Assembly: GCA_026225395.1 (NCBI GenBank)
Contig: JAMFSR010000033.1
Span: forward strand, 62,001 to 126,000
DNA length: 64,000 bases
Source of the DNA: Granulicella sapmiensis
GTDB lineage: Bacteria > Acidobacteriota > Terriglobia > Terriglobales > Acidobacteriaceae
Direction of reading: 5' to 3'
In this document: positions 8,687 to 16,775 of the stretch, piece by piece
How positions within the stretch are numbered: position 1 is the first letter of the stretch
Layout of the letters: each line of letters starts with the position of its first letter
Program-made: the position numbers and the translations under genes
Notes under the pieces: model-generated
Seen by the model: the letters and a program-made list of their open reading frames with translations, nothing else
Told to the model about the DNA's origin: nothing
The model's database searches: none

Positions 8687-9037
8687 ATGAACGCCATCCG
8701 ACGCTCCCATCTCGTCCGCATCGCGCTGCTGACCACGGCGATTCTCTTCAGCCGCACCAACCACGTTGTGGCTCAGGCCAGCAACCTCTATTGCAACCAC
8801 ACCTGCTCCAACAAGGCCGCCGCAGAGCCCGCCGCGCTTGAAAAAAAGTTTCGCCTGAAGCCGAACAAGGCAGTGCGGCCCCCGCGCCCCGCTTCACAAA
8901 CCTTCGGCCTCCGCTTTGAACTTCTTACCCCACAAGCAGCACTCACGCTCACATCCGAACAATCACGGCAGGCGCTCCTGGTCAACAACCTACCCGCAAC
9001 CACCCCGCGGTCTCGGCTTTCCCCTCTCCGCATCTAG
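8687..9037 (+). CDS. Putative small secreted protein
   Basis: A 116-residue ORF starting with a credible signal peptide (RRSHLVRIALLTTAILF, cleavage near VVAQA). The mature region has two cysteines (YCNHTCSNK) and is then basic and low in recognisable structure. A GAGGCT element precedes the ATG. No family is recognised. It could be a real small secreted protein or a chance frame; the signal peptide is the main support. Confidence 0.4.
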   Translation: MNAIRRSHLVRIALLTTAILFSRTNHVVAQASNLYCNHTCSNKAAAEPAALEKKFRLKPNKAVRPPRPASQTFGLRFELLTPQAALTLTSEQSRQALLVNNLPATTPRSRLSPLRI

Positions 9038-9141
9038 TCTGCTCGTTCCTCGCATAACCACACCCTTGAAGCTGCTATCCGAACACTCTTCGGACAGCCT
9101 CAGCTCGCCCATGCACAGGAACATTTTTTCAGGAGCAGATT

Positions 9142-10044
9142 ATGACGCAGCGCATGCAAGCCTTCCCCACCGTGCTGGTGGCTATTCTCAGTGCCACCAT
9201 CGTCTTTACTCAAACCGCTGTCGCGCAGGATCCAGCGATGCAAGCTGCACAAGCAGCGGCGCAGGCCAATCAGATGGCGATGCAAGCTGCCCAACAAGCC
9301 AGCGACCAGGCCATGGCTGCAGCCCAAGCAGCCAATGCACAAGCTATGGCCGCTGCTCAAGCAGCGTCTGACAACACCGGTCCAATCGCGCCGATTCCCC
9401 GCCAGCGTCCCGTGCCGGTACCGCTGGCCCCTGACGCTCCTGTACCCATACAAATCGCCGCAGCCCACACCGTCTTCCTCACCAACTCCGGCGCCGACGC
9501 CAACTTCCCCGTCGACGAGACGAAGGCTTTCAACGATGTCTATGCGGCACTGCGGTCATGGGGTCATTATCAATTTGTAACGTCGCCCGCACAGGCCGAT
9601 CTCATCTTCGACCTGCATGACATTGCTCCACTCACCGACGTCACGGGCGGCCGTGGCGGCGTCTACTCCATCTCCAGCCCTGCCTTTCAGCTGGTCATTG
9701 TCGATGCGAAAACCAACGTCGAGCTCTGGACTGTCACCTCTCCGGTGGACATCGTTGGAAGAAGCAAAGCTCGTGCCCAGTGGTACTCGCTCGCAGTTAC
9801 CAATCTTGTGAGCCGCGTAAAGGTTCTTGCCGGTCAGCCACTTTCTGCTGCTGAATCAGCCGACCTCACCACCGTTCCTAAAAGCCACTATGGACGGAAC
9901 GTGGCAATCATCGTCGGCGCCAGCGCTGTAGTGGGTGTAGGCATGCTTCTTCTCGCGCGTCATTCCTTGTCGAGCATGAAGAACTCGCAGGACGCTTTCT
10001 GCACTGCTAACAACATTCCTCTCAGCGAGTGCGCCGGCGGTTAA
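9142..10044 (+). CDS. Secreted or envelope protein with Ala/Gln-rich repeat and C-terminal membrane helix
   Basis: A 300-residue protein with a signal peptide at 1-28 (ending AVAQD). Residues 30-75 are a low-complexity helical stretch of QAAQAA/QAMAAAQAA units. Residues 105-235 are a globular domain (HTVFLTNSGADANFP; AFNDVYAALRSWGHYQFV; ADLIFDLHD; FQLVIVDAKTNVELWTV) that looks like a lipoprotein-like ligand fold often seen next to DUF4136-type proteins. A C-terminal helix (VAIIVGASAVVGVGMLLLA) precedes a Cys-containing tail. The AGGAG before the ATG supports the start. A strong terminator follows at 10072. Confidence 0.7.
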   Translation: MTQRMQAFPTVLVAILSATIVFTQTAVAQDPAMQAAQAAAQANQMAMQAAQQASDQAMAAAQAANAQAMAAAQAASDNTGPIAPIPRQRPVPVPLAPDAPVPIQIAAAHTVFLTNSGADANFPVDETKAFNDVYAALRSWGHYQFVTSPAQADLIFDLHDIAPLTDVTGGRGGVYSISSPAFQLVIVDAKTNVELWTVTSPVDIVGRSKARAQWYSLAVTNLVSRVKVLAGQPLSAAESADLTTVPKSHYGRNVAIIVGASAVVGVGMLLLARHSLSSMKNSQDAFCTANNIPLSECAGG

Positions 10045-10071
10045 CGCATTTCTTTCAAGCACATCCCCAAT

Positions 10072-10119
10072 GCGCCATCCCCTTTTACCTGCAAGGTCAT
10101 CGGGGATGGCGCGCTTTTT
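10072..10119 (+). terminator. Rho-independent terminator after the Ala/Gln-rich protein gene
   Basis: A perfect 11-bp stem, GCGCCATCCCC (10072-10082) with GGGGATGGCGC (10102-10112), followed by GCTTTTTG. It separates the accessory genes from cdsA. Confidence 0.85.
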
Positions 10120-10164
10120 GCGTTTCACTGGAAGCCATTAGGCCATGTATCCTCAGCCAGACGC

Positions 10165-11013
<849 letters not shown>

Positions 11014-11032
11014 TTGTTGTCGTATTTGACCT

Positions 11033-11359
11033 ATGGCCGTGACCGCGATGAAGCCGAAAAATGCTGTCGAATCTCTCCGCGAGATCGTTCAGGACCTTCT
11101 CGTGCCTGAATTGAAGGCCGTCAAGATTTCCATCGAGTCCCTCCGTAGCGAGATGACCGTTTCCAATGAGAGCCTTCGTAATGAAATCCGCCTGCGCGAT
11201 GAGAAACAGACACAAGCTATCAGACATTTGGACGAAAAATTGACCGAAGCGACCAGACATCTTTCAGACAATATCAAGCAGATGTCCGATAAATTTGACA
11301 GTTCCATGGAATTTCGTGAGCGTCTGGCGGCGCTGGAAGCAAAATCACCGCGCAGCTAA
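11033..11359 (+). CDS. Small coiled-coil protein
   Basis: A 108-residue, highly charged protein with heptad pattern over residues 20-105 (IESLRSEMTVSNESLRNEIRL; RHLDEKLTEATRHLSDNIKQM). No membrane helix or enzyme motif is present. It sits 19 bases after cdsA and 38 bases before dxr, so it is probably cotranscribed. Function unknown; similar short coiled coils are often of toxin-antitoxin or scaffold origin, which I cannot distinguish. Confidence 0.65.
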   Translation: MAVTAMKPKNAVESLREIVQDLLVPELKAVKISIESLRSEMTVSNESLRNEIRLRDEKQTQAIRHLDEKLTEATRHLSDNIKQMSDKFDSSMEFRERLAALEAKSPRS

Positions 11360-11397
11360 GACCCCCGACCTGTCCCCATCTCTGCGAAAATAGACCA

Positions 11398-12567
11398 GTG
11401 AAGAAGATCGCCCTCCTCGGCTCAACCGGCTCCATCGGCCAGAGCACCCTCAGCATCTGCGAGTCGCACCCCGACCGCTTCCATCCCATCGCCTTCGCCG
11501 CCGGCTCCAACCTCGACACGGCCTTCGCCCAGTGCGTCCGCTGGCGCCCGCAGATCATCTCCATCGCGACGGAAAAGCTGGCCGATGAACTCGCTGGCAA
11601 GCTCAAAGAAGCCGGCATCACTGGCATCGAAGTCGTCCATGGCACCGCCGGCACCGTCCGCGTTGCCACACTCCCGGAAGTCGACTTCGTCGTCTCCGCA
11701 ATTGTCGGCGTCGCCGGTCTTGAAGCCACCTACGCCGCCGTTCTCTCCGGCAAAACCATCGGCCTCGCCAACAAAGAGTGCCTCGTAGCCGCCGGCGACC
11801 TCATCCTCGCCGCCGCCCGCGAACACAACGTCGACCTGCTGCCCATCGACTCCGAGCACAACGCCATCCACCAGTGCCTCCGCGGCGGCGCGGCCAACGA
11901 GGTCAAGCAGATCTGGCTCACCGCGTCCGGCGGTCCGTTCCGCAACACGTCGCTCGCCGATTTCGAGCACATCACCCCCCCCCAGGCCCTCAAACACCCC
12001 ACCTGGGTCATGGGCCAGCGCATCACCGTCGATTCCGCGACCATGCTCAACAAGGGCCTCGAAATCATCGAAGCCTGCCGCCTCTTCAACCTGCCACCGT
12101 CGCAGGTCCGCGTCACCGTCCATCCTCAATCCACCATCCACTCCCTGGTCGAGTACATAGACGGCTCCATCCTCGCGCAGATATCCGTCACCGACATGCG
12201 CCTGCCCATCCTGTACGCCCTGAGCTGGCCCGAGCGCATCGCGTCCGACCTGACCTTCGACATGACCGCCCTCTCCCAGCTCGACTTCCAGCAGCCCGAT
12301 TTCGCTCGCTTCCCCTGCCTACGCCTCGCCTACGAAGCCGCTGCCGCGTCGCAAAACCACTGCATCGCGCTCAACGCCGCCGACGAGATCGCCGTCGAGG
12401 CCTTCCTTGCCGGAAAGCTGCCCTTTTTAGGCATCCCTCGTACAATCGAACAAGTGCTCGCGCTCACCGCCAGCGGTTCTCCCGCGTCTATCCCCGAGGT
12501 GCTTTCGGCAGACGCTGCCGCCCGCCGCTCCGCACAAGAGATCGTCACAAGGCTCAGCACCATCTAA
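11398..12567 (+). CDS. dxr: 1-deoxy-D-xylulose 5-phosphate reductoisomerase
   Basis: A 389-residue enzyme for the second step of the MEP isoprenoid pathway, converting DXP to MEP with NADPH. Seen are the nucleotide-binding GSTGSIGQSTL near residue 7, GLANKECLVAAG, the metal/substrate block PIDSEHNAIHQCL, TASGGPFR, and HPTWVMGQRITVDSATMLNK. The start is GTG 11398. Next in line, 37 bases downstream, is rseP. Confidence 0.96.
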   Translation: MKKIALLGSTGSIGQSTLSICESHPDRFHPIAFAAGSNLDTAFAQCVRWRPQIISIATEKLADELAGKLKEAGITGIEVVHGTAGTVRVATLPEVDFVVSAIVGVAGLEATYAAVLSGKTIGLANKECLVAAGDLILAAAREHNVDLLPIDSEHNAIHQCLRGGAANEVKQIWLTASGGPFRNTSLADFEHITPPQALKHPTWVMGQRITVDSATMLNKGLEIIEACRLFNLPPSQVRVTVHPQSTIHSLVEYIDGSILAQISVTDMRLPILYALSWPERIASDLTFDMTALSQLDFQQPDFARFPCLRLAYEAAAASQNHCIALNAADEIAVEAFLAGKLPFLGIPRTIEQVLALTASGSPASIPEVLSADAAARRSAQEIVTRLSTI

Positions 12568-12604
12568 ATTCCCTGCACCTGTTTCCCGAGGCACTGCAAG
12601 ACTC

Positions 12605-13954
12605 ATGTCTATCGCTGCAATTGTTGAATTTCTTATCGTCCTCGGCATCATGGTGCTTGTCCATGAGTTCGGCCACTACGCCGCCGCCAAGCTCCTCGGC
12701 ATCCGCGTAGAGGTCTTCTCCATCGGCTTCGGCACGCGCCTCTTCGGCTTCCGCTCCGGCGATACCGACTACCGTGTCTGCGCGCTCCCCCTTGGCGGGT
12801 ACGTCAAAATGTCCGGCGACCAGCCCGGCCAGGCCGCCACCGATCCCGGCGACTTCAACGCGCATCCGCGCTGGCACCGCGTCATCGTCGCACTCGCCGG
12901 CCCGGTCTTCAACTTCATCCTCGCCTTCGTCCTCATCCTCGGCCTCAACATGACGCACCACGAGGTCGACGAGTACCTCTCGCAGCCGGCCGTCGTCGAC
13001 TACGTGCCTGTACACTCGCCCTTCGTCGCCACCGGCCTCCAGACCGGCGACACGATCGTCCACTTCGACACCATCGAGAACCCACACTTCGACGACATCT
13101 TCAACCACTCGCAGCTCAACCTGAACCACAGCGTAGCGTTCTCCTACCTGCACAACAGCCAGCGCATCAACACCACGGCAACGCTCACCACCCCCGATGG
13201 CCCTGACAAGTTCGACCCCTCAGCGTTCTTCGTCCCGCGCATGCAGGACACACCCGTGCAGGTCTCGCCCGTCGACAAGTCGATCCTCGCCGGCTCGCCC
13301 GCCGACCGCGCCGGTCTCCGCGGCGGCGACACCATCCTCTCGCTCAACGGCTTCACGCCGCACTCGGTCATTGCGCTGCTCGCCTACTTGCAGGACCAGG
13401 CCGGCAAACCCGCGAACCTGATCATCGGCCGCGGCAACACCACCCTCCCGGTCACACTCGTTCCGGAACAATCTTCCGGCGCCGACGGCAACAAGTACCG
13501 CATCGGTTTCACACCCGTATATCCACCGGTCAAGATCGACCGCCTCGCCTTCATCCCAGCTGCCGTTGCTTCCGCAAAGAGCAACTACAAGGGCGCAGGC
13601 CTGATCAAGGACGTGCTCGAAGGCCTCTTCACCCGCCGCGTCTCCGTCAAAGCCATGGCCGGCCCCATCGGCATCGGCCAGCAAGTCCACCAGGCCTTCC
13701 AACTTCCTGGCTGGAACCCCATCATCGAAACGATGGCGATCATCTCGCTCAACCTCGGCATCTTCAACCTGCTGCCGATCCCCATCCTCGACGGTGGCAT
13801 GATCCTCTTCCTGCTCGTCGAATCCTTCATGCGCCGCGACGTCAACGAGCAGATCAAGGAGCGCATCTACCAGGTCGCCTTTGTCTGCATCGTTCTCTTC
13901 GCGGCCTTCGTCATCTTCAACGACCTCACGAAGATCTACTCCGCAAGACCTTAA
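12605..13954 (+). CDS. rseP: Site-2 zinc metalloprotease RseP-type
   Basis: A 449-residue intramembrane protease. The catalytic HEFGHYAAAKLLG lies in the first helix and the second metal ligand in NLGIFNLLPIPILDGG in the third. Two PDZ-like regions lie between them (around VATGLQTGDTIVHF and ADRAGLRGGDTILSLNG). It cleaves anti-sigma factors or signal peptides in the membrane. Length and motif order are normal. A strong terminator closes the transcript at 13972. Confidence 0.95.
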   Translation: MSIAAIVEFLIVLGIMVLVHEFGHYAAAKLLGIRVEVFSIGFGTRLFGFRSGDTDYRVCALPLGGYVKMSGDQPGQAATDPGDFNAHPRWHRVIVALAGPVFNFILAFVLILGLNMTHHEVDEYLSQPAVVDYVPVHSPFVATGLQTGDTIVHFDTIENPHFDDIFNHSQLNLNHSVAFSYLHNSQRINTTATLTTPDGPDKFDPSAFFVPRMQDTPVQVSPVDKSILAGSPADRAGLRGGDTILSLNGFTPHSVIALLAYLQDQAGKPANLIIGRGNTTLPVTLVPEQSSGADGNKYRIGFTPVYPPVKIDRLAFIPAAVASAKSNYKGAGLIKDVLEGLFTRRVSVKAMAGPIGIGQQVHQAFQLPGWNPIIETMAIISLNLGIFNLLPIPILDGGMILFLLVESFMRRDVNEQIKERIYQVAFVCIVLFAAFVIFNDLTKIYSARP

Positions 13955-13971
13955 GCAGCACGCAACGAAGT

Positions 13972-14003
13972 AAGAGCGTGCCAACTTGGCACGCTCTTTT
14001 TAT
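13972..14003 (+). terminator. Rho-independent terminator after rseP
   Basis: An 11-bp perfect stem, AAGAGCGTGCC (13972-13982)/GGCACGCTCTT (13988-13998), loop AACTT, then a T run. Confidence 0.9.
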
Positions 14004-14055
14004 TTCCTCGGCAAGCACTCTTGAAATTGGCCAAAAGTCGGCCTATCCTTTGCTC

Positions 14056-14316
14056 ATGAGTATGAAGACCGTCACCTTCGAAGCCCCCGAAGAATCAATC
14101 GCTACGATTGACGAGATCGCTATCAATCTGGAAGCCGACCGCGAGACCGTCCTGCGCGAAGCTCTCGCCCTGTACCTGGCTGATTATGAACACCTGAAGT
14201 CAGAGTTAGCGGAGGGCATCCGGCAAGCTGACGCCGGCGAAACAATCAGCCACGAAGAGATGATGGAACGATTTGAAACGATGAAAGCCTCCGCAAGGGA
14301 TAAGCAAGCGGCGTGA
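14056..14316 (+). CDS. RHH-type antitoxin (ParD/CopG-like)
   Basis: An 86-residue protein with an N-terminal beta strand (KTVTFEAPEESIATID) and two helices typical of ribbon-helix-helix antitoxins. The C-terminal helix (EEMMERFETMKASARDK) would bind the toxin. ATG 14056 gives the compact RHH start. It overlaps the toxin gene at 14313 by 4 bases. Confidence 0.8.
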   Translation: MSMKTVTFEAPEESIATIDEIAINLEADRETVLREALALYLADYEHLKSELAEGIRQADAGETISHEEMMERFETMKASARDKQAA

Positions 14317-14600
14317 TTCGGTGGACATCAGAAGCCTCGGATGATTTCGTTGCGATTCACGAGCACATCGCGCTAAACAATCTGGCCGCAGCGGATCGCC
14401 AGTGCAAACTGATCATGGATTCAATTCGGCAGCTAAGACCATTTTCAAAGCTTGGAAAGCGAACACGCGTCTTCACAATTAGAGAGTTAGTTGTTCCGAG
14501 AACTCCCTATATCGTCTTCTATCGACCCGAACAAACGGATGTCGTTTTGATTCGAATCATGCACGGCTCCATGCTTATACCGCCATCCCTCCGCAAATAG
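14313..14600 (+). CDS. ParE/RelE-family toxin
   Basis: A 95-residue protein starting at GTG 14313. It has the ParE layout: RWTSEASDDFVAIHEHI, then FSKLGKRTRVFTIRELVV, then PYIVFYRPEQTDVVLIRIMHGS. It is expected to target gyrase or mRNA; which is not visible. Its stop abuts the stop of the convergent DHH gene at 14601. Confidence 0.85.
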   Translation: MIRWTSEASDDFVAIHEHIALNNLAAADRQCKLIMDSIRQLRPFSKLGKRTRVFTIRELVVPRTPYIVFYRPEQTDVVLIRIMHGSMLIPPSLRK

Positions 14601-15611
14601 CTACTCTTCCCGATCCCGCAACTCCATCACAATCTGCGCAGCCGCCATCCGCGCCTCCTCTTCCTTCTCCACCGGGAAGCTCACCGCTCCCACGCGCGCA
14701 TGCCCACCGCCGCCGAACCGCTCGCAGATCGCCGCAATATTCGCCAGCTCACTCGCCGGCTTCTTCGTCCAGGGATTGGTCCCCACCGAAATCTTGTTCC
14801 TGAAGCTCGACTTCGACAGCCCCACGTTATACGTCCCTTCCGGATGCAAATAGTACGGGATGAACTTGTTGTATCCCTCGGTCGGCTGATCGGTAATATC
14901 GAACGTAATCACGCCACGCTCCAGGTACGACCGTTCGCGAATCAGCTCCACGCCCTCCCAATGCTTCTCCATCAGCGGCCCAATCAGTTCCTGCACAAAC
15001 GGCTGATCGAGCACCTCCTGCAAGCTCATCGTGGTCATCAGTGGAATAAACCGCTGGACTAGCGCACTGGTAGGCGCACTCTCGATCACCATCGTGATCT
15101 TCATCGCCGGTGCTTCCATCTCAACAGCAGCCTTGGCGCTCTCATACTTCGCGCCATCGACGATATCTGCCCAGTGCAGCAGCTCCTTCAACCCTGACAC
15201 ATCCATCCCAAACTTCGTGCTCGCAATGTGTGCAATCCACGTCGTGCAGCTCGTGTACTTCGGATCGAAGAACTCCCGCATCGCTTTCGGCCCCGGCGTT
15301 CCATCAGGATTCACCTGCCCCGCCCGAAACTCCGCCTCATCCTCCGGCGTCGTGAACGCCGACTGATGATGATCGAACCACCAAGTCACCAACGGCGAAG
15401 GCGAGTACTTGAAGTCGACGATCGCATTCTCGCCATCGACCTGAAACTCATCGTCCTCAAACAAGTTCCCGGCCTTATGCTTCATTCCCACGTAGTCGAA
15501 GCTCGCCGCCGTGCCAATGCACTCGCGATGAAACTTCGTAAACAGCGAAGCCGAACAGGCTCCGTCAAAACAGTTGTCATGATAAAAAACACGGCAGTTC
15601 AAGCGCATCAC
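14601..15611 (-). CDS. DHH/DHHA1-type phosphoesterase
   Basis: A 336-residue protein. The N-terminal HDNCFDGACSA and DFKYSP blocks supply metal ligands; WWFDHHQSAF is the DHH motif near residue 80; the C-terminal FGGGGHARVGAVSFP is a DHHA1 substrate-binding motif. Such proteins are oligoribonucleases/pAp phosphatases or cyclic-dinucleotide phosphodiesterases; the substrate is not resolved here. A short insert (AGQVNPDGTPGPKA) follows the DHH motif. The two Met candidates are adjacent codons (15611, 15608). Confidence 0.85.
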   Translation of the reverse strand: MMRLNCRVFYHDNCFDGACSASLFTKFHRECIGTAASFDYVGMKHKAGNLFEDDEFQVDGENAIVDFKYSPSPLVTWWFDHHQSAFTTPEDEAEFRAGQVNPDGTPGPKAMREFFDPKYTSCTTWIAHIASTKFGMDVSGLKELLHWADIVDGAKYESAKAAVEMEAPAMKITMVIESAPTSALVQRFIPLMTTMSLQEVLDQPFVQELIGPLMEKHWEGVELIRERSYLERGVITFDITDQPTEGYNKFIPYYLHPEGTYNVGLSKSSFRNKISVGTNPWTKKPASELANIAAICERFGGGGHARVGAVSFPVEKEEEARMAAAQIVMELRDREE

Positions 15612-15690
15612 CCTCTACAATTCAGTTCACAGCATAGCTGACCTTGGCGTCCGGGGAACCGTACACCGGCTCAATCCGTATCTTCACCTC

Positions 15691-16761
15691 ATGCCGGAGG
15701 ACCACCCTTTGAACGATCTGCAGCAGAACGAACCCGTACAGACCATCACAAAGCCCGACAATCCCGTCTTCTTCGGCCGCTTCGGGTTCCGCGCCGGCTG
15801 GGGCATCCTGATTTTTCTGGTCATCGTATCGATTCTGACGATATTCGCCAGCACCTCCGGCATCGCCGCCACCGGCCAACTCAAGCAGTTCATCGCAGCA
15901 CAGGGCCATCCCGGTGGTCCCAGCGCCCAGTCGCTCATTCCATTCGTCCCCGTATTCGTTCTCGTCAACGACGGTGTCACCTTCTTCGGCATGCTCGGCG
16001 CCTGCTGGCTCATCTCCCGTGCCGAACACCGCCCGCTTGGGGCCTATGGCATCGGCAAACAACGCTGGAGAGACTTCATCCCCGGCACCATCTGGGGCGT
16101 AGTCTCGATGTCGCTGCTCGTCGCCTTGCTGCACCAGCTTCACTTCCTCGCAATCGATGGTCGCCTGCTTCACGGTGCCTCCATCCTGCGCTGGGGATCC
16201 GCATGGTTCTTCGCCTTCCTTCTGGTCGGCTTCTGCGAAGAGTATGAGTTCCGCGGCTACCTCCAGTACACGCTCATGCGCGGCGTCTGGGGCCTTGCCG
16301 AGCAGCTCTCACCCGCCAACCCACACACTGCCGCCTTCTGGATCGCCGCCACCATCATGTCCCTCACCTTCGGCGGCCTTCACATCCTCAACGGCGGTGA
16401 GAACGTCTTCGGCATCCTGCAGGTCTTCTTCATCGGCATGGTCTTCAGCTACGCGCTCTGGCGCACCGGCTCGCTGTGGTGGGGCATCGGCTTTCATGCC
16501 GTGTGGGACTGGTCGCAGAGCTTCCTGTTCGGCGTCGCCGACAGCGGCAACGTCAGCGTCGGCCGGCTGCTCTCCACCCACCCCACCGGCAAAACCCTCT
16601 TTTCCGGCGGATCCGACGGCCCCGAAGGCAGTCTCTTTTCAGCGATCTTCGTTTTCGCCACACTCTTTGTGATCCGCTTTACAACCCACCCGGGCGTCAA
16701 ACCATCTCCCGAGGAGATGCACGAAAGCAATCCACCGGAGAGCATCGGCATCATCGCCTAA
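15691..16761 (+). CDS. CPBP-family intramembrane protease (CAAX/Abi)
   Basis: A 356-residue membrane protein with about eight helices. The catalytic signature is visible: FCEEYEFRGYLQY (EExxxR), then LTFGGLHILNGGEN with a His, then GIGFHAVWDWSQSF. Such proteases process prenylated proteins or peptides, or act in bacteriocin immunity; the substrate here is unknown. It leads a tight operon with the penicillin acylase gene (14-base gap) and the MOSC gene (10-base gap). Confidence 0.88.
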   Translation: MPEDHPLNDLQQNEPVQTITKPDNPVFFGRFGFRAGWGILIFLVIVSILTIFASTSGIAATGQLKQFIAAQGHPGGPSAQSLIPFVPVFVLVNDGVTFFGMLGACWLISRAEHRPLGAYGIGKQRWRDFIPGTIWGVVSMSLLVALLHQLHFLAIDGRLLHGASILRWGSAWFFAFLLVGFCEEYEFRGYLQYTLMRGVWGLAEQLSPANPHTAAFWIAATIMSLTFGGLHILNGGENVFGILQVFFIGMVFSYALWRTGSLWWGIGFHAVWDWSQSFLFGVADSGNVSVGRLLSTHPTGKTLFSGGSDGPEGSLFSAIFVFATLFVIRFTTHPGVKPSPEEMHESNPPESIGIIA

Positions 16762-16775
16762 AATCATCTCAGCGC

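Noticed and set aside
16476..16775. Extended N-terminus of the penicillin acylase
   Set aside because: These codons overlap the CPBP protease in another frame and encode Arg/Pro-rich sequence; ATG 16776 gives a normal membrane-anchored start.
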